From positions 8,494,001 through 8,558,000 of the forward strand of contig NZ_CP109181.1 in the NCBI RefSeq assembly GCF_036248275.1: a stretch of DNA of 64,000 nt. Direction: 5' to 3'. Position numbers and translations under genes: made by a program. Below the pieces are notes generated by a model, which searched no databases, had not been told where the DNA came from, and saw only the letters and a program-made list of their open reading frames with translations. Origin of the DNA: Streptomyces sp. NBC_01716. GTDB taxonomy: Bacteria > Actinomycetota > Actinomycetes > Streptomycetales > Streptomycetaceae. The stretch's first letter is position 1. Each line of letters begins with the position of its first letter. Positions 35,400 through 44,922 of this stretch are shown here, one piece after another.

Positions 35400-35580
35400 G
35401 GGCGTGTTTGAGAAGTAGCGTCGTCCGCCCACTGGGCGGGGCCCACGGCGTCTGGTGCGTGCGATCGCAAGGCGGAGGATCATCCCCGTAGATGGACCGG
35501 ACGTACTTGGATGACTCCGACAACGTGGCGAGCGTGCGTGCCAGGCGTCGTGGGCCAGACGGGACTTCTCAAACACGCCC
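35400..35580. mobile_element. MITE-like element, copy B (about 180 bp)
   Basis: Ends GGGCGTGTTTGAGAAGT and its near-complement ACTTCTCAAACACGCCC form terminal inverted repeats, flanked on both sides by TA (35398-35399 and 35581-35582), a possible target duplication. The interior matches the minus strand of copy A at 30.0 kb but is about 80 bases shorter. The TA duplication would fit an IS630/Tc1-type mobiliser. Confidence 0.75.
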
Positions 35581-36330
35581 TAAGCGCATCGCCCAGTACC
35601 GGGCTGGGTCCACCAAGGAAACTGGGCTGCGTGGGGGAGCGCCACTCGACGATCAATGGGCTGAAGTGCGGCAGGTGCGATGTGACGATCTGGGAAACTG
35701 GTCCCTCTCCGAGTCAGGTACGTGAGGTTCTTTTGAACGTGGCCGGCGCAGGTGGCGAGGTGTCGAGGGTGAACAAGTCTCAGGTACTCGGCCGACTTGA
35801 GAGAACGGACCAGGCTCTCGGCTCCGTAGGGGTTCATCGCCGATCGGCCCGATCACGGGGTGGTCGTGGTCGATCGTCACAAGGTCACCAACTTACTTCG
35901 AGCGGGGCAGAAAGAATCCACCCGTCAGCCACTCGGGGATTGTGTGAACGTAGCCCGCGTGTGGCTTCCGAAGAACCTCCTTTAGGGGCAAGCTAATCTG
36001 CCACTGCTCCGCCGATCACCGCGCTGAGCCTCTGAGTGCTTAGCGAGACTTCCACCGCGTCTGTCGGTGCACAGCTCTCAACTGGCTCCCCGGCTCACGC
36101 CTTTCTGTCAGGCGGATGAGCCTCCCGTTAATTCTGGCGGCCCAGTCTCTTCGTCAGCGAGGGTGCCGTCCTGTCTGACGTATCCACTCTGCGATCTCGA
36201 CGGCTCCGGAGATGGAGACCCCCGATTCTCCCGGGAAACGCGACGAACCAATCATTCTCGTCTATGCATGAACCAGCGCATATGGCATTGATGTATCCGA
36301 ACCAGTCTAAGAAATGGAGGTGCGGCCGAC

Positions 36331-37383
36331 ATGAAGAAGATCATCAGTGTTGCGCTCGTGCTCGGGCTCTCAGCGTCACTGGCCGCCTGCACGTCAACCG
36401 GCCCGGATGCCGGCTCCGGGGGAGGGGACGTAGTCGTCGTTGAAGGCTATGGCGCTGAGTACGAAACCCTCTTCAGAGAGAACATCGCGAAGCCGTTCAC
36501 GAAGGAAACCGGCATCAAGGTCGAGTACAGAGGGGGCGGCTCCGGGGCGGAGACCTACGCCGCCGTCCGTGCCGCCAACGGTGACCCTGGTTTTGACCTC
36601 GGGATAATGACCCACCTCGAGCTCGAGCAGGGCCATCAGGACAATCTGCTGGCCCGGGTGACCGAGAAGCAGGTGCCCAACCTGGCCAACGTGCCCCAGA
36701 AGCTGAAGGAACACACCAACGGCGTCGGCGCGATTCAGGAAGTCCAGCAGGTCTGCCTGATGTACAACCGCGACGACTTCCCCAAGCCGCCCACCAGTTG
36801 GGACGTGATGTGGAATCCGAAGTACCGTCAGGGAACGTTGATCTTCAGCCCGAGCAACGCGCTCGGGGTCTATTCCCTGCTCACCCTCGCCGACATGGGC
36901 GGCGGAAGTAGCAACAACATGGGGCCCGCGTTCAAGCGGACCGAGGAGATGGCCAAGTACGCCTTGGCCACTCCGACGAGTTCCTCGGAAGCCGTGCCCT
37001 TCATGGCGAAAGAGACCGCCACGACCTTCCCCTACTTCGACGGCCGCGCCGCGATCTACGCCAAGACCAACAACTACGACTTCACCGTTCCCAAGGAGGG
37101 TACATACGCGAACCTGGGCGCCTTGGGCGTCCCGGACGGCGCGGACCACAAGGGCAACGCCTTCAAGCTCATCGACTACTGGCTCTCCAAGGAGGTCCAG
37201 GAGCGCTGGGCGCTTGCCTACAACGTCGGGCCCGCCATCACCAGTTTGACTTTTCCCGCGGCCTTCGCGGCCAAGCACGTCACGACGCCGGAACAGCTCG
37301 ACAAGATCAAGATCGCCGACGCGTCAACGGTCAACGACAACCGTAACGAGTGGCAGCAGCAGTGGCAGGAGGCCGTGCGATGA
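36331..37383 (+). CDS. Spermidine/putrescine-type ABC transporter binding lipoprotein (PotD-like)
   Basis: 350 residues. The signal peptide has lipobox SLAAC with Cys20. The body has the PotD/AfuA-like pattern: VVVVEGYGAEYETLFRENIA, FTKETGIKVEYRGGGSG, VCLMYNRDDFPKPPTSWDVM, LGALGVPDGADHKGNAFKLI. Such proteins bind polyamines or similar cations and hand them to PotB/PotC permeases. The ATG at 36331 has GGAGG upstream. It heads a four-gene operon (binding protein, two permeases, ATPase). Confidence 0.9.
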   Translation: MKKIISVALVLGLSASLAACTSTGPDAGSGGGDVVVVEGYGAEYETLFRENIAKPFTKETGIKVEYRGGGSGAETYAAVRAANGDPGFDLGIMTHLELEQGHQDNLLARVTEKQVPNLANVPQKLKEHTNGVGAIQEVQQVCLMYNRDDFPKPPTSWDVMWNPKYRQGTLIFSPSNALGVYSLLTLADMGGGSSNNMGPAFKRTEEMAKYALATPTSSSEAVPFMAKETATTFPYFDGRAAIYAKTNNYDFTVPKEGTYANLGALGVPDGADHKGNAFKLIDYWLSKEVQERWALAYNVGPAITSLTFPAAFAAKHVTTPEQLDKIKIADASTVNDNRNEWQQQWQEAVR

Positions 37384-38276
37384 CCACCTCGCTGACAGGC
37401 TCGCCCCCGCGCGTGCCCGGGCACACGCCGACGCGGAAGCGTTCCAACTTGCCGCTGCTGTCATTGCCGGCGACGGTCTGGGTCCTGGCGGTCTTCGCGG
37501 TCCCGACCATGATCCTCCTCGCCAGCAGTGTGCTGACTTACGACGGCGCCCAAGTCACCACCGATCTCACCACCGAGCACTACACGGGCCTGTTCGGCGA
37601 CAGCTATTTCCGTTCCGTGTTGTGGGACACCATCTGGACGTCCATCGTTGTGGGCCTGACTTGTACGGCCATGGGGCTTCTGGTCGCGCACTTCCTCGTC
37701 CGCTCCCGCTCTCGTCTGCGCACACTTGTGCTGCTCATCGTGGTTTCGCCTCTCGTCTCCAGCGTTGTCGTGCGCACCTATGGCTGGTTGGTGGTGCTCC
37801 AGAACGACGGCCTGCTCAACACGATCCTCCAGTGGTCGGGCGTGACCGATAGACCGGTTGCGTTCATCGGCACCTGGTTCGCGGTCATCGTTGGGCTCGT
37901 GCACGTGCTGCTGCCGTTCGCGGTATTTACCGCGATGTCCAGCGTGCAAAGCGTCGACCCAGCCTTGGAACGCGCCTCACGCGACCTGGGTGCCGGACCG
38001 GTGCGTACCTTCTTCCGGATCACGCTGCCGCTGATCAGGCCCGGTCTGATCTCCGGTTTCATGCTCACCTTTGCGATCAGCCTGGGCTCATTCGCTGCGG
38101 CTGCGATCCTCGGCGGCGGACGGGTCCAAACCCTCGCGACCCTGGTTCGCGAGCGCATGGTGGTCAGCCTTGAGTGGGGGGAAGCTGCAGCCATCGCCGT
38201 GGTCATCCTCGTGGTCAGCGCGATCACGGTCGGCGCACTTCTGTGGGCCGGCAACCGGTCACGAAAGGGGATCTGA
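37380..38276 (+). CDS. ABC transporter permease (PotB type)
   Basis: 298 residues with about six membrane segments (LLSLPATVWVLAVFAVPTMI is the first). The EAA loop is LERASRDLGAGPVRTFFRIT. The ATG at 37380 overlaps the stop of the binding-protein gene. It is the first permease of a polyamine-type importer. Confidence 0.92.
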   Translation: MTTSLTGSPPRVPGHTPTRKRSNLPLLSLPATVWVLAVFAVPTMILLASSVLTYDGAQVTTDLTTEHYTGLFGDSYFRSVLWDTIWTSIVVGLTCTAMGLLVAHFLVRSRSRLRTLVLLIVVSPLVSSVVVRTYGWLVVLQNDGLLNTILQWSGVTDRPVAFIGTWFAVIVGLVHVLLPFAVFTAMSSVQSVDPALERASRDLGAGPVRTFFRITLPLIRPGLISGFMLTFAISLGSFAAAAILGGGRVQTLATLVRERMVVSLEWGEAAAIAVVILVVSAITVGALLWAGNRSRKGI

Positions 38277-38278
38277 CC

Positions 38279-39086
38279 ATGCGCCCTCGCCTCTGGATCC
38301 TGCTGCGCTCCACACTACTAACGCTCGTGATGCTGTTCATCGCCGTGCCAATGGCCGTCGTGGTGTGGACCTCCATCCAGCCCGACACCTACCCGGCCTT
38401 CCCCCCCAAGCGGCCTCTCCCTGAAATGGTGGGACTCCGCGCTCACCCGCGAGTGGCTGCTGCCGATGGCTCTGTCCGCACAGATCGCACTGGCCTCTGC
38501 CCTGTGCGCCCTGATCACCGGTACCGCCGCCGCCTATGCACTCTCTCGCGGCCAGGGGCGCGGCCGGGCCGCCCTGGAGGGCTTTCTCGCCACCCCGCTG
38601 CTCTTGCCGGAGATCGTCATCAGCCTCGCCGTCGTGCAGCTGATCTCCATGATGAGCGCACGCGGGCTCATCGGCTCGCCCCTGCTCGTGGTGACCCACA
38701 CGGTGATCGGTATTCCGTTCGTACTGCGAACCGTCGGCGTCAGCCTACTCGGCGTCAACACTTTGTGGGAGCGTGCAGCTCGCGATCTCGGAGCCACCCC
38801 GCTGCGCGCTTTCACCTCGGTCACTCTGCCGCTCATGCGGTCAGGCATGTTCGCCGGCGCACTCTTCGCCTTCATCATGTCGTTCAACAACGTCGAGTTG
38901 TCCCTGTTCCTGACCACCCGCGACGCGAACACCTTGCCCATCCAGCTCCTGCAGTACATGGAGTACGAGTACTCGCCCACCCTGGCCTGCGTCGCGGTCA
39001 CCAGCGTCCTCGGCATCTGCGCCATCGCAGGTATCGCATCCAGGTTCACCCACCTGACCGAGTTCATCCACGGAGGTACCAAGTGA
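38279..39086 (+). pseudogene. ABC transporter permease (PotC type), frameshifted in a C7 run
   Basis: The gene starts MRPRLWILLRSTLLTLVMLF at 38279, 3 bases after the PotB stop. After AFPP the frame must shift at the run of seven C (38401-38407). Removing one C restores SGLSLKWWDSALTREWLLPM and joins the downstream frame to MALSAQIALASALCALITGT and the EAA loop ERAARDLGATPLRAFTSVTL. The restored length is about 268 residues, as in PotC. Either the transporter is dead, the run is a sequencing error, or slippage restores it. Confidence 0.85.
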
Positions 39087-40207
39087 CCGCACTGAGCGCC
39101 GCCAAGCGGCCCGCCATCCAGGAAACAGCCGGTAGATACGCGGTCACACTGCTCGGCATCCGCAAGGAGTTCGGCTCCGCAGTCGCCGTTGAAGACCTCG
39201 ACCTCGACGTTCGCCCCGGCGAGTTCCTTACCCTGCTCGGACCGTCCGGATGCGGCAAGACAACCACCCTGAACATGATCGCGGGCTTCCTCACGCCCGA
39301 TGCCGGGCAGATCATGCTCGACGGACAGGACGTCCACCATTTGCCCCCTGACCGACGCGACACCGCGATGGTATTCCAGCAGTACGCCCTCTTCCCTCAC
39401 CTGACCGTCGGCCGCAACGTCGGCTACGGACTGCAGATGCGCAAGCGCCCGAAACCGGAGATCCGCAAGCGCGTCGCCGAGGCCCTCGAACGCGTTGGCC
39501 TGGCCGGCAAGGAAGACCGTCTACCCGGTCAGCTCTCCGGCGGGCAGCAGCAGCGCGTCGCGCTCGCCCGGGCCATCGTGGTGCAGCCGAAAGTGCTGTT
39601 GTTCGACGAGCCGCTGTCCAACCTGGACCTCAAGCTGCGCGAACAGCTCCGCCTGGAGATCAAGCACCTGCAGCGCGAACTCGGCATCACTTCCATCTTC
39701 GTGACACACGATCAGACCGAGGCCCTGGTGATGAGCGACCGCATCGCAGTGATGCGCGGCGGCCGGATCGACCAGCTCGACACACCAGAGATGATCTACC
39801 GCGAACCTGCAAACGCTTTCGTAGCGGGGTTTATCGGCCAGTCCAACCTCATCTCCGGCGTCTGTACCGAGGCCGGCTCCGACCGATGCACGATCGAGCT
39901 GTCCACATCGAACACCGTGCACGCACGGCACCCGGGCACGGTCACCGCGGGCGACTCCGTCCGTGTCCTGCTCAGGCCTGAAGCGCTCCGCCTGGGCAGC
40001 GACGGCGCCCCCTCAACCCTCACGGGCGCGGTGATCGAGATCATCAACGAGGGCAACATCGCCACTGTAGTCGTTCAGGTCAGCACGGATGTCCGGCTTC
40101 GCGTCGCCGTCTCCGACCCGGGCGCACTCAGGCTGCCCACCCTCGGCGACGTGATCCCCGTCTCGATTCCCCCCGGAGCCGCCCGAGCTCTGCCCACCGG
40201 CGGCTGA
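39083..40207 (+). CDS. ABC transporter ATP-binding protein (PotA type)
   Basis: 374 residues. Walker A GPSGCGKTT, Q-loop MVFQQYALFPHL, signature LSGGQQQRVALARAI, Walker B VLLFDEPLSNLDLK and H-loop FVTHDQTEALVMSDR are intact. The C-terminal 130 residues are a TOBE domain (VRVLLRPEALRLGSDG). The start is GTG at 39083, overlapping the permease stop (GTGA). It energises the polyamine-type importer. Confidence 0.93.
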   Translation: MTALSAAKRPAIQETAGRYAVTLLGIRKEFGSAVAVEDLDLDVRPGEFLTLLGPSGCGKTTTLNMIAGFLTPDAGQIMLDGQDVHHLPPDRRDTAMVFQQYALFPHLTVGRNVGYGLQMRKRPKPEIRKRVAEALERVGLAGKEDRLPGQLSGGQQQRVALARAIVVQPKVLLFDEPLSNLDLKLREQLRLEIKHLQRELGITSIFVTHDQTEALVMSDRIAVMRGGRIDQLDTPEMIYREPANAFVAGFIGQSNLISGVCTEAGSDRCTIELSTSNTVHARHPGTVTAGDSVRVLLRPEALRLGSDGAPSTLTGAVIEIINEGNIATVVVQVSTDVRLRVAVSDPGALRLPTLGDVIPVSIPPGAARALPTGG

Positions 40208-40312
40208 AACCCTCACCTTCCCTCCTGCACAGGGGTGGAGCCAGTACGACCAAGATCGGCAAAGCCGCTGGCTCCGCTCGGTTCTATCGCGCCGTTGCCC
40301 GAGCGGAAGAGC

Positions 40313-40341
40313 CCCCGGCCACCCCACGAGGTTGGCCGGGG
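40313..40341 (+). terminator. Hairpin terminator after the transporter operon
   Basis: A 9-base perfect stem (CCCCGGCCA with TGGCCGGGG) and an 11-base loop lie about 105 bases after the ATPase stop. It probably ends the operon. Confidence 0.55.
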
Positions 40342-41279
40342 CGCTGCCCTGCGTCTCGGAGCGATGGGAACACTTCGACACCGGACTGAGATCGATCACC
40401 CCGGCACGTCCCCCCGACCCGCGGCCGTCCGCCGCCGGGACTGTGTCCTGCCTGCCGATGTGTCGTGGTCGCGCCTGGTGTCCACGGGCCCGCTGGCTGG
40501 CGCCGCCCGGTATGCGGGATCCCTCCTCGTCGGCCTCGCGGTGGCTTGGTGGCACCACGAGTGACCCCCTCAGGGGGTAACGTGGGTGCCGTCGAGACGG
40601 CGGTGCACCATCGACAGCGTGGTCAGCAGATCCAGCCGGTGGGTCACTGGCTTGACCGTTTCCAGGTCGGCGTGGGATGCGTTCTTGGCGGGGTTCTCCA
40701 GCGTGCGGTAGGGCAGTTCCTCCGGGTGCTTGGTACGTTGACGCAGTTCGGGCTGCTGGGAACTGGCTTGCCGTGACCGCGAAGGAGTCGGGGATGTCCG
40801 GTGCCTGCCGTCACTGGTGTGCTTGCTACATCTGCAGGCCGCTCGGGACGTATTCACTGCGGTGGAACTCCTGTCGCTCTGGGAGATTGCTGCGATCGTG
40901 GCCTGCATGACGTCCGCCGACTGGGTCCGTGGCATCGCTACCGTGGCCGCGCCGCCCATTGTCGCGCAGGAGCCGCTGGACCCGGCCAGGGCGCTGGACA
41001 TCTTCCACCACCCGTCCGGTGCAGGCCGCAAGTCGCCACCGTCCTCGGTCCGATGACGTGGCCGGCCCGTCCAGAGGCAGTCCGCGGAGCAGCTGCCGTC
41101 GTGCGGTCGCCCGGTGGCTGCTTGGGCAGCGGTATCGCCCGGCCCGGCAGGGCCGGGGAGGCCACGGTCGCCTGCGCTGATGTTGTGCATGCCGCCGATC
41201 AGAGTCCCGCGCCGTCTGTACGCCGTGGCGCCGGATTGGGAGCGTGACGGGATATGCCTGGCAGGTGAGGGGTGGTTGC
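40342..41279. other. Gene-poor region with a possible 3' gene fragment on the minus strand
   Basis: No intact gene. On the minus strand, ending at a stop at 40570, a frame reads ELPYRTLENPAKNASHADLE, TVKPVTHRLDLLTTLSMVHR and RLDGTHVTP. This looks like a genuine protein C-terminus, but I do not recognise the family and its upstream part is not clear. Confidence 0.3.
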
Positions 41280-43497
41280 GTGGGCGCGGACGAGATCAGG
41301 TCTCAGGGATTCAACCTGAATGAGCTGTTCCGTGACGTGACGTACGAGATCGACTACTACCAGCGTGACTACATGTGGGGCAGCGAGGAAGTCCGCACCC
41401 TGCTGCGGGACTTGTGCGATTCGTTCAAGCACTGGTTGGGCGACTCCGCGTACCGGCGCCGTTCCCACACCGCGCCGCAGTATTTCCTCGGCCCCTTCGT
41501 TTACCACGAGCCCTCGGAGAAGCGCCGCTTCCTCGTCGACGGTCAGCAGCGCTTCGTCACTTTGCACCTGCTCTTTTTTGCGGCTGAGACTGTCGGCCCA
41601 GGAAGCCGGTGATACGCACACGGTCGACCAACTCAACCGTGTCATCACGACCGACGGGAAGCACTTCTGCGTCGGCATCACCGACCACGACCCCGTCCTG
41701 CAAGCCATCAGCGAGGGCCGCAGATACGAGGCCGGCGCGGGGGACTCCCTCTCCCGCCGCAACCTGTGGGCACGCGGCCAGCAGATCGAATCCCGGCTCG
41801 CCGAGGAACTCGACGCCGAGAAGCTCCACCCCTTCACCGAATGGCTCCTGACACGCGTGGTCCTGGTGGGCATCCGCGCGGCAGGCCCCGACCACGGCTA
41901 CCGCATGTTCGAGACGATGAATGACCGCGGCGCCCGCCTCACCACCGTCGACCTCCTGAAGAGCCATCTGCTGTCCAACGTCGGCTCCGCTGAAGATCAG
42001 CTGAATACCCGGTGGAAGGAGATGCTGCGGGAGCTCCCCGCCGACCGCGATGACCCCCAGGCGGCATCCCGTTTCATCAAGGCCTACCTCCTTGCCCACT
42101 GCGCGCGCGAGGACTGCGACGAGGACCGCCGCCAGATCACCACCAACCTCAACGTGTGGGTACGCCACAACGCGGAGTACCTCGGCTTGACCCCGGGACG
42201 CCCCGACCACTTCCTCAACTTCGTGCAGAATCTGCTGAAGACAGCCCGTCTGTACAGGCCCGTCCTCGCCGCCACCCGCACCCTGAAGATGGACGGCGAC
42301 CGCCTGGAGACGGTGCTGTTCAACGAGCGCAACGGCCTCGGCGTCCAGTCCGTCGCCGTGCTCGCTGCCATCGCCCCCGACGACCGGCCCACCGACGCCA
42401 AGGACAAGGGCCGCCTCGTCGCCTCCTGCATCGACCGCTGGTACGCCCTGCGGATCCTGCAGGATCTGCCCGTCCAGTCCGCCGATGCCGACGCCCTGGT
42501 CCACACCGAGCTCGTCCCTGTCCTGCGCGGCTGCCGTACCGTCGCCGACGTCGCCTCCACACTCGGCGGCCTTGCCCAGCACAACGGGAACCCGGTGCGC
42601 GAAGCAATCACCCTGGGCCTGCGAGGCAACAACGCCCATCAGATCCGCTATCTCCTCGCCCGCGCCACCGCTTACGCCGACAAGGCCTGCAAAAAGCCCT
42701 TCGGCATCCTCGCCTACCTCGACCGCGACCAGTTCCACATAGAACACCTGTGGGCCAACCACCACCATCGCGTCGCCGGTGACATCCCTGACCCGGTCGT
42801 CTTCCGCAGCCGCCGCAACCAACTCGGTGGCCTCGGCCTGCTGAGGGGCCGCGAGAACGCCAGCATCAATGACCTCCCCTTCCACGACAAGAACCGCCTC
42901 TACGCCCGCGACAACGTCCTCCTGGGCGTCATGGCCCCTGAATACGATCACCGCAACCCTGAACTGCGCGACTTCATCAAGGCACACCAACTCGACAAGC
43001 ACATGCGGGCCTTCGGGCCGGGAGAGACCATGACCACGGTCATCGAGACCCGGCAGGAGCTGTATCTGCGCCTGTTCGAATACATCTGGAAACCCGAACG
43101 CCTGGGGTTGCCCGTCTCTGCTGCCGTTGCACCTCCACAACGTGACGCCGGCCGGCCGGTCGCCCGTCCGCGCCGGGCCCCTGTGCGGCGCGAAGCGGCT
43201 TCTGGCCGACGCACCGACGTGGCCAGGATGATCGACGCCCAGGTTCTGACAGCCGGCACCCGGATCGTGCTCACCTACCGCGCCACCGAGCACTGGGCCA
43301 CCATCGACGCGAACGGCGGCATCATCCTCGCCGCGACCGGAGGCACACCCTACGGCCGGGCCGACGAGGCCGGGGCCGTCGCCCGTGGCACCAAGACCTG
43401 CCAGGGCATGAACGAATGGCACATCGAAGACGAGAACGGAGTACGCGTCAGCCTGCGAACCATCCGTGACCGCGCGGCGGCGGCCGGCGCGCTGTAG
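41280..43497 (+). pseudogene. GmrSD-type (DUF262/DUF1524) modification-dependent restriction protein with RAMA-like tail, frameshifted
   Basis: The N-terminal DUF262 (GmrSD_N) part has YYQRDYMWGSEEV and FLVDGQQRFVTLHLLF, holding the catalytic DGQQR motif. One base must be skipped in the T6 run at 41574-41579 to continue (LRLRLSAQEAGDTHTVDQLN). Next are an alpha-helical middle, then DUF1524 (GmrSD_C) with an HNH-like stretch FHIEHLWANHHH and LGGLGLLRGRENASINDLPF. The last 90 residues (TAGTRIVLTYRATEHWATID, TPYGRADEAGAVARG) resemble a RAMA domain. GmrSD enzymes cut phage DNA with modified bases. The start is probably GTG at 41280. About 740 residues if the frame is restored. Confidence 0.85.
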
Positions 43498-43869
43498 CCG
43501 GTCAGGCAGGTCTGCCGACGGCTGCCCCGGTCCCGGTCAGCGAAGTGAGCGAGGGATCCTTTCGGCAGAGGCGAAGCGCGGACACAGGGAATGTACCAAC
43601 GTGCCCTGGAAGAAAGGCCGTTGGGATCTCGCCGTCCACGCCCGCATGCTGCTCCAGCCGGATGTCGCGGCCGGTGTCCGCGAGGCCTTCCCCCATCCCG
43701 GCCGGCCCGGCCGGACTGGCCGCCGAAGCGACCGTATGCGCCCAGGTCATCGCTGACCTCGGGCAATGCGAGGCTTCGTAGCCTGGGGCGTCGCCGTCAG
43801 GTGGTGTGCGTGGCCGTGGAACAGCAGGCTCGCCGGACCGTCGGTCAGATCGCCACGGACCGCTACGTG
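43498..43869. other. Gap between restriction gene and GntR gene
   Basis: No intact gene. A plus-strand frame near 43601-43690 reads VPWKKGRWDLAVHARMLLQP then DVAAGVREAFPHPGRPG, which looks protein-like but has no start, no length and no family I can name. Confidence 0.35.
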
Positions 43870-44571
43870 TCAGGCGTGATCGGTCGGCTCGGGGCCGCCG
43901 AACTTTGTGCTGACCTCTTCCTGGAGCTCGAGCCGGCCCCGCCGGACGTGCTCGCGCATGGCCGTCTCGGCCTCGTCCGCACTGTGCGCGTGCAGGGCGC
44001 GGACGATCTCGCGATGCTCGGCGAGGGAGCGCTCCATGCGGCCTTCACGGCGGGTCACGATCGAGGAGAGCAGTCCGCGATGCAGATACTGGATCAACAA
44101 CCGGTAGTGGTCACTGAGGCGCTCGTTGGACGCGCCGGCCACGATCAGGCCGTGGAATTCCGCATCAGCGCGGGTGTAGCCATCCGAATCCGCGACACGG
44201 ACGTGCTCTGCCATGTCAGCGACCGCCCGGTCGATCCGATCGAGGAAGCCATTGTTCGCCCTCCCGGCACACAGCCGCGCGGCCATGCCCTCGACGGCCT
44301 CGCGCACCTCGAACAGATCGAGGATCTCCGAACGGGAGACCGAGCGTACGAACGTACCCCGGCGCTCCTCGATCGCGACGAAGCCCTCCCGTTCGAGCTC
44401 CTTCAACGCCTCGCGGACCGGCATCCGGCTGACACCGAAACGGGTCGCCAGACGCGCCTCCGAAAGCCGCTCCCCCGGCGGGACCGCGCCCGTGACGATG
44501 TCCCTGCGCAACAGGCGGAGGATCGTCTCCCTCTTCGAGCTCTCGCGGGCCGGGGCAGGGTCGGTGTCCAC
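43870..44571 (-). CDS. GntR-family (FCD domain) regulator of the BMP-type operon
   Basis: 233 residues from the chosen GTG at 44571. Winged helix: ETILRLLRRDIVTGAVPPGE, then LATRFGVSRMPVREALKELE and GTFVRSVS. The FCD domain has ADAEFHGLIVAGASN and AEHREIVRALHAHSADEAE with metal-binding Asp/His. A far longer in-frame extension exists upstream but lacks family similarity and covers the operator pair. It is divergent from the transporter-catabolic operon and probably controls it. An acidic metabolite is the usual ligand. Confidence 0.85.
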   Translation of the reverse strand: MDTDPAPARESSKRETILRLLRRDIVTGAVPPGERLSEARLATRFGVSRMPVREALKELEREGFVAIEERRGTFVRSVSRSEILDLFEVREAVEGMAARLCAGRANNGFLDRIDRAVADMAEHVRVADSDGYTRADAEFHGLIVAGASNERLSDHYRLLIQYLHRGLLSSIVTRREGRMERSLAEHREIVRALHAHSADEAETAMREHVRRGRLELQEEVSTKFGGPEPTDHA

Positions 44572-44778
44572 TCGGGGTCCGTTCGTCAGGGGGGAGATCC
44601 GGGTACACGAGAAGCCGGCGAGCGGCCTCCGCCTTCCTAGTATGGTAGCCGTCGCCCACCGATCGGCGCCGAGCCACCGGTGCCTGCCGCACAGGCCGAA
44701 GGCCGGTTCCTTCCGTCGATGTCGCGCTCCACACCACAGCGTCTGCCCTTCGAATTCGTTCTGCGATTCTCTTGACAG

Positions 44779-44856
44779 CTGGTATGTCAGAACCGCAGAG
44801 TGCGTCCCACGATACGAAGAACCCGTCGTCACTGCTGCTCAGTACTGACATACCAG
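44779..44856. promoter_or_regulatory. Inverted pair of 12-base operators between gntR and the BMP-type operon
   Basis: CTGGTATGTCAG (44779-44790) and its exact complement CTGACATACCAG (44845-44856) face each other, 54 bases apart, inside the divergent promoter region. The sequence resembles GntR/FCD half-site patterns (TGGTxxxxCA). Binding by the adjacent GntR protein would control both directions. Confidence 0.65.
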
Positions 44857-44922
44857 TGATGCTGGGATCGCGCGGGTATTCGTAACGAGCTCGGAATCCT
44901 GGCCGACGAAGGGGCCCCTCGG

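Larger units (their letters stand above)
34337..36330. other. Long gene-poor region before the polyamine-type transporter
   Basis: Nearly 2 kb without a convincing gene. It contains the tandem palindromes at 34733-34759 and the MITE-like copy B at 35400-35580. Remaining open frames are short and without family character. The transporter promoter must lie near its 3' end. Confidence 0.5.

Noticed and set aside
35051..35491. Plus-strand open frame of 146 residues in the gap before the polyamine-type transporter
   Set aside because: No family character and it runs into the MITE-like element copy B.
41557..43422. Long open frame (621 residues) on the minus strand opposite the restriction gene
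   Set aside because: It is an antisense shadow caused by GC-rich third codon positions; the plus strand has clear DUF262/DUF1524 motifs and the minus frame has none.
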